A program made the position numbers and the translations under genes. From assembly GCA_030526935.1 (NCBI GenBank), contig JAUNBY010000215.1, positions 1-5,744 of the forward strand: a DNA stretch of 5,744 bases, given 5' to 3'. Every line of letters starts with the position of its first letter. Positions within the stretch are counted from its first letter, which is position 1. The notes beneath the pieces were generated by a model. It saw only the letters and a list, made by a program, of their open reading frames with translations, was not told the DNA's origin and did no database searches. Shown piece by piece: positions 1 to 5,376 of the stretch. The DNA comes from Clostridia bacterium (GTDB lineage: Bacteria; Bacillota; Clostridia; Christensenellales; Aristaeellaceae).

Positions 1-466
1 CGGGGTATTCGCTCGCGTCGGCCGCGAACAGATCCTGCTTTAAAAACACATATGCGGCATAGCCCGTCGCGGCTTGAATGAAGCCGAAGATAAAGTAGAT
101 GGTGGACATGAAGTTCGGCGGAAATATCACGAACTGTATGGTTATCCACATCATGAGCGTCACGCCGAATATGCCGCCCGCGATCACACCACATTTTTTT
201 CGGCGAATGATGAGAAAGGCAGCCGTAAGGTTAGTAAGCCCGTTTACTATCAAAAGCGATATCCCGGGAAACACAAAGTCCTGAAACAGAACGCCGGCGA
301 AGGGCAATACCTGAAAATACGGCAGCAGCGCCTGCATACCCATGGCGCTTCCGTCGGGGGCGACAAGCATGCCGGCGCTTCCCGCGACAGCTCCCACTCC
401 TATAAACACACACCAGAAAATAAGCAGTCTGCGCGCGACCTCGTATCGGCTGTCGGGCTTTTTCAT
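1..466 (-). CDS. Small multi-pass membrane protein of unknown function (3' end outside window)
   Basis: Read on the minus strand from ATG at 466-464, the frame stays open to the window edge and gives at least 155 residues, so the C-terminus is missing. The start MKKPDSRYEVARR is basic and cytoplasmic-looking. Hydrophobic stretches at about residues 12-35, 66-87, 93-115 and 118-142 suggest four membrane helices, and 45-62 is a weaker hydrophobic segment. A short basic loop (RRKK, 88-91) separates helices two and three. Recognisable patches are FPGISLLIVNGLTNL (67-80) and FPPNFMSTIYFIFGF (115-129). They resemble uncharacterised clostridial-type membrane proteins I cannot name. The ribosome site is weak (AAAGAAAG about 11 bases upstream), but a near-consensus promoter lies at 541-569. 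It is transcribed divergently from the AraC regulator, so that regulator is a candidate controller. No catalytic motif is visible. The gene is well supported; its function is unknown. Confidence 0.8.
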   Translation of the reverse strand, partial: MKKPDSRYEVARRLLIFWCVFIGVGAVAGSAGMLVAPDGSAMGMQALLPYFQVLPFAGVLFQDFVFPGISLLIVNGLTNLTAAFLIIRRKKCGVIAGGIFGVTLMMWITIQFVIFPPNFMSTIYFIFGFIQAATGYAAYVFLKQDLFAADASEYP

Positions 467-521
467 TTTATCATCATCTTTCTTTATCGCCAGTGGGGGT
501 AAAGCGATTATTGACCAACCA

Positions 522-550
522 TTGACGCCTGTATTTTTATATTTTATCAT
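522..550 (+). promoter_or_regulatory. Rightward sigma70-type promoter for the AraC-family regulator
   Basis: TTGACG (522-527), a spacer of 17 bases and TATCAT (545-550) form a plausible promoter with a start near 557, about 55 bases before the regulator's start codon. A perfect TATAAT also lies at 575-580, but no reasonable -35 is found at the right distance. It could be an activator-dependent second start used for autoregulation. A direct repeat ATTGAC at 510-515 and 521-526 and a 7-base inverted repeat (ATTGACC 510-516, GGTCAAT 564-570) bracket the region. Confidence 0.5.
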
Positions 551-569
551 ATGGATTAAATAAGGTCAA
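541..569 (-). promoter_or_regulatory. Leftward sigma70-type promoter for the membrane protein gene
   Basis: On the minus strand, TTGACC (569-564) is followed by exactly 17 bases and then TAAAAT (546-541), with a TGA immediately before the -10 as in extended -10 promoters. Transcription would start near 534 and leave a leader of about 68 bases before the ATG at 466. Its -10 shares bases 545-546 with the -10 of the rightward promoter, so the two cannot both be occupied freely by RNA polymerase. Confidence 0.65.
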
Positions 570-598
570 TGACGTATAATAAATAAATCATTATATAC

Positions 599-606
599 AG
601 GAGGGG
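599..606 (+). promoter_or_regulatory. Ribosome binding site fixing a TTG start for the AraC gene
   Basis: AGGAGGGG lies here, with 7 bases between its AGGAGG core and the TTG at 612-614. The same octamer with the same spacing precedes tctA (3855-3862), which supports the non-ATG start. No ATG in this frame gives a better fit. Confidence 0.85.
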
Positions 607-611
607 TTCGT

Positions 612-1451
612 TTGAAAAAGCCCGCGGTAGCCAGCAACCGGTTTTATTACATAGCCAACCGCCGGGCGGCGTCTTTGTACGTGTGTACGGTAGGCTATGA
701 GCGTTATTCTCAACAATATCTATGGGGGCCGGGAAGCCGTCCGTACTACCTGATGCACTATGTGGCGAGCGGAAGCGGCGTGTGCGAGGTAGGCGGCGAA
801 AAGCATACGATTGAACGGGGCGACGCGTTCATCTGCTACCCCGACTGCCAATTTTCCGTCAAAAGCGACGCTTCGTCGAGGTGGGAGTACTACTGGGTCG
901 GATTTTCGGGAAGCGAGGCGAATGTGCTCGTCGGCCGCCTGGGTTTTTCGCGGACTTCCCCCGTGATACAAATCGGAACGGAACAGGTTTACCGGCAACT
1001 GTACATGGATATTTTCACGGAAAGAGGGCCTGCTCTGAGCCATTCAACCGCCATGACGGGGCGGTTATACCTGCTTTTTTCACATTTGCTCGAAAAGACA
1101 GGTGAAAAGGGCGACGTCGGAGACAAATTCCAATTGGCGCTCGATTACATCAACGACAATTTCGGCAAAAAGCTCACCCCGAACGACGTCTGCCGTGCCA
1201 CAGGCGTAAGCGGAAGCTGGCTGTACCGCCTGTTTATGAAGAGAATGGGCATATCGCCCGGAAAGTATATCGCCGTCAACAGAATCGACGCGTCCACTAT
1301 GTTTCTAATAAACACGCGCATGACTATCTCCGAGATAGCCTATAAGGTCGGATACGACGATCCGCTTTACTATTCCCGCGTGTTTAAACAGATGATGGGC
1401 TTGTCGCCAAGCGAGTACCGCAAGTCGCACGCGGTAGATGAGATGATATGA
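612..1451 (+). CDS. AraC-family transcriptional regulator (cupin sensor plus double HTH)
   Basis: The 279-residue length is typical of AraC/XylS regulators with an N-terminal sugar-sensor-type cupin. Residues about 20-105 form the AraC-binding cupin: HYVASGSGVCEVGG (49-62) is the first barrel strand pair, followed by IERGDAFICYPDC (67-79) and WEYYWVGFSG (91-100). The C-terminal DNA-binding domain spans about 172-272. Its first helix-turn-helix is around LTPNDVCRATGVSGSWLYRLF (188-208). The second is ISEIAYKVGYDDPLYYSRVF (239-258), followed by the usual GLSPSEYRKS (263-272). Such proteins bind DNA in the cytoplasm, generally as activators responding to a small ligand, often a sugar. The ligand and targets here are not visible. 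It starts at TTG with a strong ribosome site. It is divergent from the membrane protein gene and 122 bases upstream of the LysM gene. Control of the divergent gene and of itself is likely; control of the tct operon is only possible. Confidence 0.95.
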   Translation: MKKPAVASNRFYYIANRRAASLYVCTVGYERYSQQYLWGPGSRPYYLMHYVASGSGVCEVGGEKHTIERGDAFICYPDCQFSVKSDASSRWEYYWVGFSGSEANVLVGRLGFSRTSPVIQIGTEQVYRQLYMDIFTERGPALSHSTAMTGRLYLLFSHLLEKTGEKGDVGDKFQLALDYINDNFGKKLTPNDVCRATGVSGSWLYRLFMKRMGISPGKYIAVNRIDASTMFLINTRMTISEIAYKVGYDDPLYYSRVFKQMMGLSPSEYRKSHAVDEMI

Positions 1452-1573
1452 AACGCGTTTTGATGACGTTAAGCGCGACGCGGGCATAGTATATTGCGGA
1501 AAGAGGCCACGCGCATTTATTGAGCGAGGCGTCTGCCCAGCGCATCAAGTTTAACGACAAGGACGTGTATAAT

Positions 1574-2029
1574 ATGAGGGAATATATCGAGCACACCATC
1601 GCCAGAGGAGAGACTCTTACGAGCATAGCCCGCCGCTACGGCACTACGGTTCAGGAACTCGTCAGACTCAACCGCATAACGAACCCGGATTTGATATACG
1701 CCGGAGAGACCATACGCGTACCGGCTTCGTCCGGGACCAGGAGCTACACCATTCGCCGGGGAGATACGCTGTCGGGAATCGCGCAGCAGTACGGCACGAC
1801 GGTAAACGAGCTTATCCGGCTCAACGATATCTCAAATCCCGATCTCATATACGCGGGGGACACCATACTTATACCCGCGTCCGGCTCGTCAACCTATACC
1901 GTCAGAAGGGGCGATACCTTGTGGGCTATTGCCCGCAGGTTCGGCACGACGGTCAACAGGCTTGCCCGGCTTAACGGCATCGTCAACCCCGCGCGCCTGA
2001 GCATAGGGCAGGTGCTTTTGATACCATAG
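1574..2029 (+). CDS. Three-repeat LysM protein without signal peptide
   Basis: From ATG 1574 the product has 151 residues, nearly all of them LysM repeats at about residues 4-50, 57-101 and 107-151. Each repeat has the RGxTLxxIAxxxGTTVxxLxRLN core, a central NP and a final IP or VP. The conserved glycines are spaced 51 and 50 residues apart, and repeats 1 and 2 are about 70 percent identical, suggesting internal duplication. LysM domains bind N-acetylglucosamine-containing glycans such as peptidoglycan. No hydrolase domain, signal peptide or membrane helix is present, and the protein ends exactly at the third repeat. The start is uncertain: an in-frame TTG at 1520 would add 18 polar residues. 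ATG is preferred because AAGGA (1559-1563) precedes it and repeat 1 begins there. No convincing promoter of its own was found, so it may be read through from the AraC gene. A strong hairpin follows. A cell-wall or spore-layer role is inference. Confidence 0.85.
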   Translation: MREYIEHTIARGETLTSIARRYGTTVQELVRLNRITNPDLIYAGETIRVPASSGTRSYTIRRGDTLSGIAQQYGTTVNELIRLNDISNPDLIYAGDTILIPASGSSTYTVRRGDTLWAIARRFGTTVNRLARLNGIVNPARLSIGQVLLIP

Positions 2030-2073
2030 TTCTCATGCGACGGGCGCGGCTAATATACGCGCGTTTATGATAA

Positions 2074-2109
2074 GCGCCGGGGGATGTGGTTTTCCGCATC
2101 CCCCGGCGC
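2074..2109 (+). terminator. Strong GC-rich hairpin after the LysM gene (terminator-like)
   Basis: GCGCCGGGGGATG (2074-2086) pairs perfectly with 2097-2109. Inside it, a T-G wobble and a GG/CC pair continue the stem to a TTTT loop, giving about 16 paired positions. It lies 45 bases after the LysM stop and before the tct promoter, the right place for a terminator. There is no T-run after the 3' arm, so it is not a canonical intrinsic terminator. It may instead mark an mRNA 3' end or work with Rho. Confidence 0.6.
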
Positions 2110-2120
2110 GACGCGTCGCG
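2107..2120. repeat. Perfect 14-base palindrome
   Basis: CGCGACGCGTCGCG is identical to its own reverse complement. It overlaps the last three bases of the hairpin's 3' arm and sits about 65 bases upstream of the tct -35 box. It could be a protein-binding site or extend the folded region of the transcript end. Nothing in the sequence identifies a binding factor. Confidence 0.5.
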
Positions 2121-2185
2121 GAATAAACGGCGTCCGTATTGAGGGAAATTGAAACGCGCCTTTCCGGTTTTCTCCCGTCAAACTA

Positions 2186-2214
2186 TTGACAATCAGTTAA
2201 TAAAATGATATATT
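2186..2214 (+). promoter_or_regulatory. Strong extended -10 promoter of the tct operon
   Basis: TTGACA (2186-2191) is a perfect -35, followed by a spacer of 17 bases and TATATT (2209-2214), with TGA just before the -10. The predicted start is near 2221, giving a leader of about 54 bases before the tctC ATG. This is the best promoter in the window and fits high expression of a solute-binding protein. Confidence 0.8.
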
Positions 2215-2219
2215 ATCAT
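2205..2219. promoter_or_regulatory. Palindrome overlapping the tct -10 box (candidate operator)
   Basis: ATGATA (2205-2210) and TATCAT (2214-2219) form perfect 6-base arms around a 3-base centre that includes part of the -10 box. A repressor bound here would block RNA polymerase directly. AT-rich promoter sequence produces such palindromes fairly easily, so this is a candidate only. Confidence 0.35.
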
Positions 2220-2226
2220 AGTAGTC

Positions 2227-2243
2227 GCGATTGCCATAATCGC
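2227..2243. promoter_or_regulatory. Inverted repeat in the tct leader (candidate operator or small hairpin)
   Basis: GCGATT (2227-2232) and AATCGC (2238-2243) are perfect arms around a 5-base loop, starting about 6 bases after the predicted transcription start. The position suits a repressor operator such as those of GntR- or LacI-type regulators. It could also be a 5' stabilising hairpin in the mRNA. No candidate repressor gene is in the window. Confidence 0.4.
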
Positions 2244-2274
2244 CGCTTAATAATTATAAAGGAAGTGCTGATTC

Positions 2275-3243
2275 ATGAAGAAACTCGTTTCTCTGTTACT
2301 GGCGGTCATGCTTATGTGCTCCGTCGCCTTTGCCGCCGATTATCCGACGAAGGGCATCGACGTAATATGCCCGTGGGCCGCCGGCGGCGGAACCGATGCC
2401 TGCCTTCGTGCGCTTTGCATGGCGGCTGAGAAGGTACTTGGACAGACAATGACCGTCGAGAACAGAACCGGCGGCGGCGGAATCATCGGCCACAGCGCCA
2501 TTCAGACCGCGCGTCCCGACGGCTATACCATCGGAATGATCACCTTCGAGCTTTCCACCTACGACGCCCTCGGTGCGGCGGAGATGAACTACAACGACTT
2601 CGCGCTTTTGTGCCGCGTCAACACCGACGCCTCAGCCATAACCGTCAACACCGCCTGGGCGCAGGCCAATAATATCACCGACCTCAACGCCTTCGTCGAT
2701 TTCGTAAAGGCCAATCCCGGCGCGGTCAACGTGGGCGTTTCCGCCGTGGGCAGCGTTTGGCAGATAGGCGCGGGCCTGTTCGCCACCGAAGCCGGACTCG
2801 ATTACACTATCGTGCCCTATCCGGACGGCGCCGCCGCCGCCACGACCTCCGTCGCGGGCGGACATATCGAGGCCGTCGCGGTTTCGCTGGCCGAGGTTCG
2901 CTCCCAGGTGGACGCGGGCAACCTGACGATACTTGGCGTCATGGACAACACCCGCTCCAGCCTCTATCCGGACGTGCCCACCTTCCAGGAGTGCGGATAT
3001 GACATCGAATACGGCACCTGGCGCGGCATGGCCGTGAGCAAGGACACCGACCCCGAGATAGTCGAGATACTTTCCGCCGCTTTCGAAACGGCCGTCGAGG
3101 ATCCCGATTTCGTCGAGTTTATGAACAACGCCGGACAGAAGATCGCCTACCTCAACGCCGCCGATTTCGAGGCGTTCCTGGCCCAGAATTACGCCGACGT
3201 TTCATCGACTCTCGAGGCGCTCGGACTGACCGAAGACGCCTGA
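2275..3243 (+). CDS. tctC: Tripartite tricarboxylate transporter substrate-binding protein (TctC/Bug family)
   Basis: The 322-residue length is normal for the family. Residues 1-20 form a signal peptide with a KK n-region, a Leu-rich core and an AFA cleavage site before ADYP. Cys15 lies in MLMC, which does not fit a lipobox, so lipid anchoring looks unlikely. The mature protein starts with the usual first strand and ligand loop, IDVICPWAAGGGTD (28-41), in place of the common PFPPGG form. VENRTGGGGIIGHSAIQTARPDGYTIG (61-87) is the family signature. GVSAVGSVWQIGAGLF (154-169) and VPYPDGAAAATTSVAGGHIEAV (180-201) form the second ligand-contacting region, and YPDVPTFQECGYDIEYGTWRG (231-251) the late conserved block. 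Such proteins bind carboxylates or other small acids outside the membrane and deliver them to TctAB; the ligand here is not predictable. AAAGGAAG precedes the ATG. Tandem stops TGA TAG end it. ATC is preferred over ATA for Ile, unlike in tctA. Confidence 0.95.
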   Translation: MKKLVSLLLAVMLMCSVAFAADYPTKGIDVICPWAAGGGTDACLRALCMAAEKVLGQTMTVENRTGGGGIIGHSAIQTARPDGYTIGMITFELSTYDALGAAEMNYNDFALLCRVNTDASAITVNTAWAQANNITDLNAFVDFVKANPGAVNVGVSAVGSVWQIGAGLFATEAGLDYTIVPYPDGAAAATTSVAGGHIEAVAVSLAEVRSQVDAGNLTILGVMDNTRSSLYPDVPTFQECGYDIEYGTWRGMAVSKDTDPEIVEILSAAFETAVEDPDFVEFMNNAGQKIAYLNAADFEAFLAQNYADVSSTLEALGLTEDA

Positions 3244-3252
3244 TAGCCCCTT

Positions 3253-3275
3253 AACGGACGCCACAGGCGTCCGTT
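3253..3275 (+). terminator. First intercistronic hairpin between tctC and tctB
   Basis: AACGGACGCC (3253-3262) and GGCGTCCGTT (3266-3275) form a perfect 10-base stem with an ACA loop, beginning 10 bases after the tctC stop. No T-run follows. It probably stabilises the 3' end of the tctC message or causes partial termination, rather than ending the operon. Confidence 0.65.
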
Positions 3276-3292
3276 CGCCCATTATTACTATG

Positions 3293-3344
3293 GCCCCGGC
3301 CGCTTAGCCCTTCACGGGCGGATGTAAGTATACGCGGCCGGGGC
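3293..3344 (+). terminator. Second intercistronic hairpin ending just before the tctB ribosome site
   Basis: GCCCCGGCCGC (3293-3303) pairs perfectly with 3334-3344 (11 bases). The 30-base interior holds a smaller GCCC/GGGC stem (3307-3310 with 3316-3319). The 3' arm ends three bases before the tctB ribosome site, so folding could attenuate transcription or limit ribosome loading. No T-run follows. Confidence 0.65.
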
Positions 3345-3346
3345 TT

Positions 3347-3353
3347 GAGGGAG
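3347..3353 (+). promoter_or_regulatory. Ribosome binding site deciding the tctB start
   Basis: GAGGGAG sits here. An in-frame GTG at 3353-3355 overlaps its last base and is too close to be used. The TTG at 3362-3364 lies 8 bases after the site, normal spacing. TTG 3362 is therefore the better start and shortens the protein from 166 to 163 residues. Confidence 0.65.
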
Positions 3354-3361
3354 TGACAGCT

Positions 3362-3853
3362 TTGAAACGATTTAAACGCATGTCGTTCGCGAATATCGTC
3401 GCCAGCGTCATTTTTATTGGCATATCCATATTCGCCATACAGTGGATAATGCAGTTCAAGCGCTTCTCGAACGTCCCCGTAGGCCCCGAGGTATTCCCCA
3501 TGCTCATGGCGATAGGCGTTATCATCTGCTCTGTGGTGCTTCTGATTCAAAGCCTCCTGAGCAAATCCGAGGAAGCCGCGCCGTCGATGTCCTTTAAAAA
3601 GCCGGGGATGATAGGCGTGCTCGTAAGCGTCGCGGTCACTGCCGCGATGATATGGCTGTGGGAACCCGTGGGCTTTTTGATACTGTCGCCCATAGTGCTT
3701 CTCGTCTTTATGCTCATGCTGGGCTACCGCAAGGTCGGTATGCTCGTGGCGGTCGCCGTATTGGTGCCCGTCGTGGTGTGGCTTTTGTTCTATAAAGTGC
3801 TGTCGATCTCCATACCCATAGGCCCGCTGGAGATAATATACGACTTTTTCTGA
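3362..3853 (+). CDS. tctB: Tripartite tricarboxylate transporter small membrane subunit (TctB family)
   Basis: From TTG 3362 the product has 163 residues, typical for TctB. Sequence similarity in this family is low; the call rests on size, membrane topology and position between tctC and tctA. Hydrophobic segments lie at about residues 9-31, 46-67, 84-105 and 106-121, with another at 125-146, which fits the usual four to five helices. VGPEVFPMLMAIGVI (40-54) matches the typical TctB feature of a G-x-x-x-FP element opening the second helix. GFLILSPIVLLVFMLMLGYRK (104-124) with a following basic turn is also typical. TctB forms the cytoplasmic membrane complex with TctA and is needed for transport. 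It is preceded by two hairpins and followed by tctA after 14 bases, with TGA TAG tandem stops whose second stop runs into the tctA ribosome site. The operon position makes the assignment firm. Confidence 0.9.
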   Translation: MKRFKRMSFANIVASVIFIGISIFAIQWIMQFKRFSNVPVGPEVFPMLMAIGVIICSVVLLIQSLLSKSEEAAPSMSFKKPGMIGVLVSVAVTAAMIWLWEPVGFLILSPIVLLVFMLMLGYRKVGMLVAVAVLVPVVVWLLFYKVLSISIPIGPLEIIYDFF

Positions 3854-3867
3854 TAGGAGGGGCACAG

Positions 3868-5376
3868 ATGGATTGGAGTTTATTGCTGTCCTGTTACGGC
3901 GACGTGTTCACAAACCTTCAGGTCGTAGGCATGACATTCCTGGGCGCGCTCGGCGGAATACTGCTTGGCGCTATACCTGGCATGACCGCGACGATGGGCA
4001 TCGCGCTTTTGATACCCTTTTCATTCGGAATGGATCTGATACCGTCGGTCGGCCTGCTTCTGGGCGTCTACTGCGGAGGCATGTACGGAGGAAGTATTTC
4101 GGCCATACTCATACACACGCCCGGAACCCCCGCCGCCGCCGCGACCATATTGGACGGCTATCCAATGGCGCAAAACGGCGAAGCGGGAAGGGCGTTATCC
4201 ATAGCAATGTTCGCGTCGTTTTGCGGAGGCATGATCGGCGCTGTAATGATGACGTTTCTCTCGCCCCTCATCGCTTCGGCGGCGCTGGCTTTCGGCCCCG
4301 GCGAGATGTTCACGCTGGCGGTGTTCGGCCTTTCCGTAATAATCGCCATATCGGGAAAGTCGATAGCCAAGGGCCTCATATCGGCGTTTTTCGGACTTCT
4401 CCTGTGCACGATAGGCTATGACCCGACATGCGGCTATCTGCGCTTCGTGCCAAGGGGCGTATACGGGCTTTATGAAGGGCTTCCGTTTATCCCGACACTC
4501 ATAGGCCTTTTCGCCATCGCCGAGGTTCTGGCGAGCATAGAGCGGATGCTCAACAAAGAGCAGTCCTCTCAAAAGATAACGACGAAGATAAAAAACGTCC
4601 TCCCCACGCGGAAGGACATAAAGATAATCTGGAAAAACATACTCGCCGGAGGACTGATAGGCACATTTGTGGGCGCCATACCGGGCGCGGGCGGCGACAT
4701 TTCGGCGTTCGTCTCCTACGGAGTCGCCAAGTCTACGTCAAAATATCCCGAAAAGTTCGGCACCGGCATACCCGACGGCATAGCCGCCACCGAATCGGCC
4801 AACAACGGCTGCTCGGGCGGAGCCATGATACCGCTTTTGTCGCTGGGCGTACCCGGCGATTCGGTCACCGCGGTCTTATTGGGGGCGTTTATAATGAAGG
4901 GCATAACCCCCGGCCCCATGATGTACGTAAACGAATTGAACACGGTGTACAGCGTGTTCGCGGCGCTGTTGCTGGCGAATCTGGCGATGCTCATAATCGG
5001 AATGCTGGGCGTTCGCGGGTTTACGAAGATAATCTCCATCGAGAAAAAGCTCCTCATCCCCGGCATACTCATCGTTTCGATGGTGGGCGCTTACTCCATC
5101 AACCAGTCTATATTCGATGTGGGGTTGGCACTCGTTTTCGGCATTGTGGGCTATATCATGCAAAAATATGAGTTCCCGCTGTCGCCTATACTGCTGGCGC
5201 TTATATTGGGGCCGCTGTCGGAGCAGAATTTCTGCCGCTTCATGCTCATAGAAAACGGCAATTTCATGAACATATTCTCCCGCCCGATTTGCGACGTGCT
5301 ATTCGTGCTGGCCATAGGTTCGCTTATATTTTCGCTCATCAATCAGCGCCGCATCAACAAAAAGCAGGAAGGATAG
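3868..5376 (+). CDS. tctA: Tripartite tricarboxylate transporter large membrane subunit (TctA family)
   Basis: At 502 residues this is full length for TctA, the transport channel of TTT systems. It has about a dozen hydrophobic segments and two related halves. The first half carries GAIPGMTATMGIALLIPFSF (34-53), then GGMYGGSISAILIHTPGTPA (70-89) and DGYPMAQNGEAGRAL (96-110). The second repeats the pattern with GTFVGAIPGAGGDISAFVSY (265-284), GIAATESANNGCSGGAMIPL (304-323) and LGVPGDSVTAVLLGAF (326-341). The paired PG motifs (37-38 and 272-273) and the TPGTPA and VPGDS loops are family signatures linked to substrate passage. A basic, hydrophilic cytoplasmic loop lies at about 226-255, and the C-terminus (NQRRINKKQEG) is basic. 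AGGAGGGG seven bases upstream is a strong ribosome site. The gene is the last in the C-B-A operon. Ile codons are mostly ATA. No truncation or frameshift is seen. Confidence 0.97.
   Translation: MDWSLLLSCYGDVFTNLQVVGMTFLGALGGILLGAIPGMTATMGIALLIPFSFGMDLIPSVGLLLGVYCGGMYGGSISAILIHTPGTPAAAATILDGYPMAQNGEAGRALSIAMFASFCGGMIGAVMMTFLSPLIASAALAFGPGEMFTLAVFGLSVIIAISGKSIAKGLISAFFGLLLCTIGYDPTCGYLRFVPRGVYGLYEGLPFIPTLIGLFAIAEVLASIERMLNKEQSSQKITTKIKNVLPTRKDIKIIWKNILAGGLIGTFVGAIPGAGGDISAFVSYGVAKSTSKYPEKFGTGIPDGIAATESANNGCSGGAMIPLLSLGVPGDSVTAVLLGAFIMKGITPGPMMYVNELNTVYSVFAALLLANLAMLIIGMLGVRGFTKIISIEKKLLIPGILIVSMVGAYSINQSIFDVGLALVFGIVGYIMQKYEFPLSPILLALILGPLSEQNFCRFMLIENGNFMNIFSRPICDVLFVLAIGSLIFSLINQRRINKKQEG

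Noticed and set aside
74..502. Plus-strand frame of 142 codons at the left edge
   Set aside because: It lies opposite the minus-strand membrane gene. Its product is rich in His, Arg and Tyr with no domain, whereas the minus-strand frame gives a coherent membrane protein with a promoter.
1520..1573. Upstream TTG start for the LysM gene
   Set aside because: It would add 18 residues without signal-peptide or domain features, and its nearest purine-rich site is about 13 bases away. The ATG at 1574 lies at the edge of the first repeat. It is not fully excluded.
1568..1573. Perfect TATAAT just before the LysM ATG
   Set aside because: No -35-like hexamer occurs at 16-18 bases upstream, and transcription would start within the coding sequence.
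2143..2165. GGAAA/TTTCC pairing before the tct promoter as a second terminator
   Set aside because: The stem is only five weak pairs with a long loop. The following T-rich bases are interrupted, so it is not convincing.
3353..3361. GTG start for tctB
   Set aside because: The GTG overlaps the ribosome binding site, leaving no spacing. The TTG at 3362 fits.
3251..3865. Minus-strand frame of 204 codons opposite tctB
   Set aside because: The product is a His/Arg/Tyr-rich shadow with no ribosome site, and tctB on the other strand is strongly supported by family features and operon position.
3873..4421. Plus-strand frame of 182 codons inside tctA
   Set aside because: It is a second frame within tctA with arginine-rich low-complexity translation and no independent start signal.
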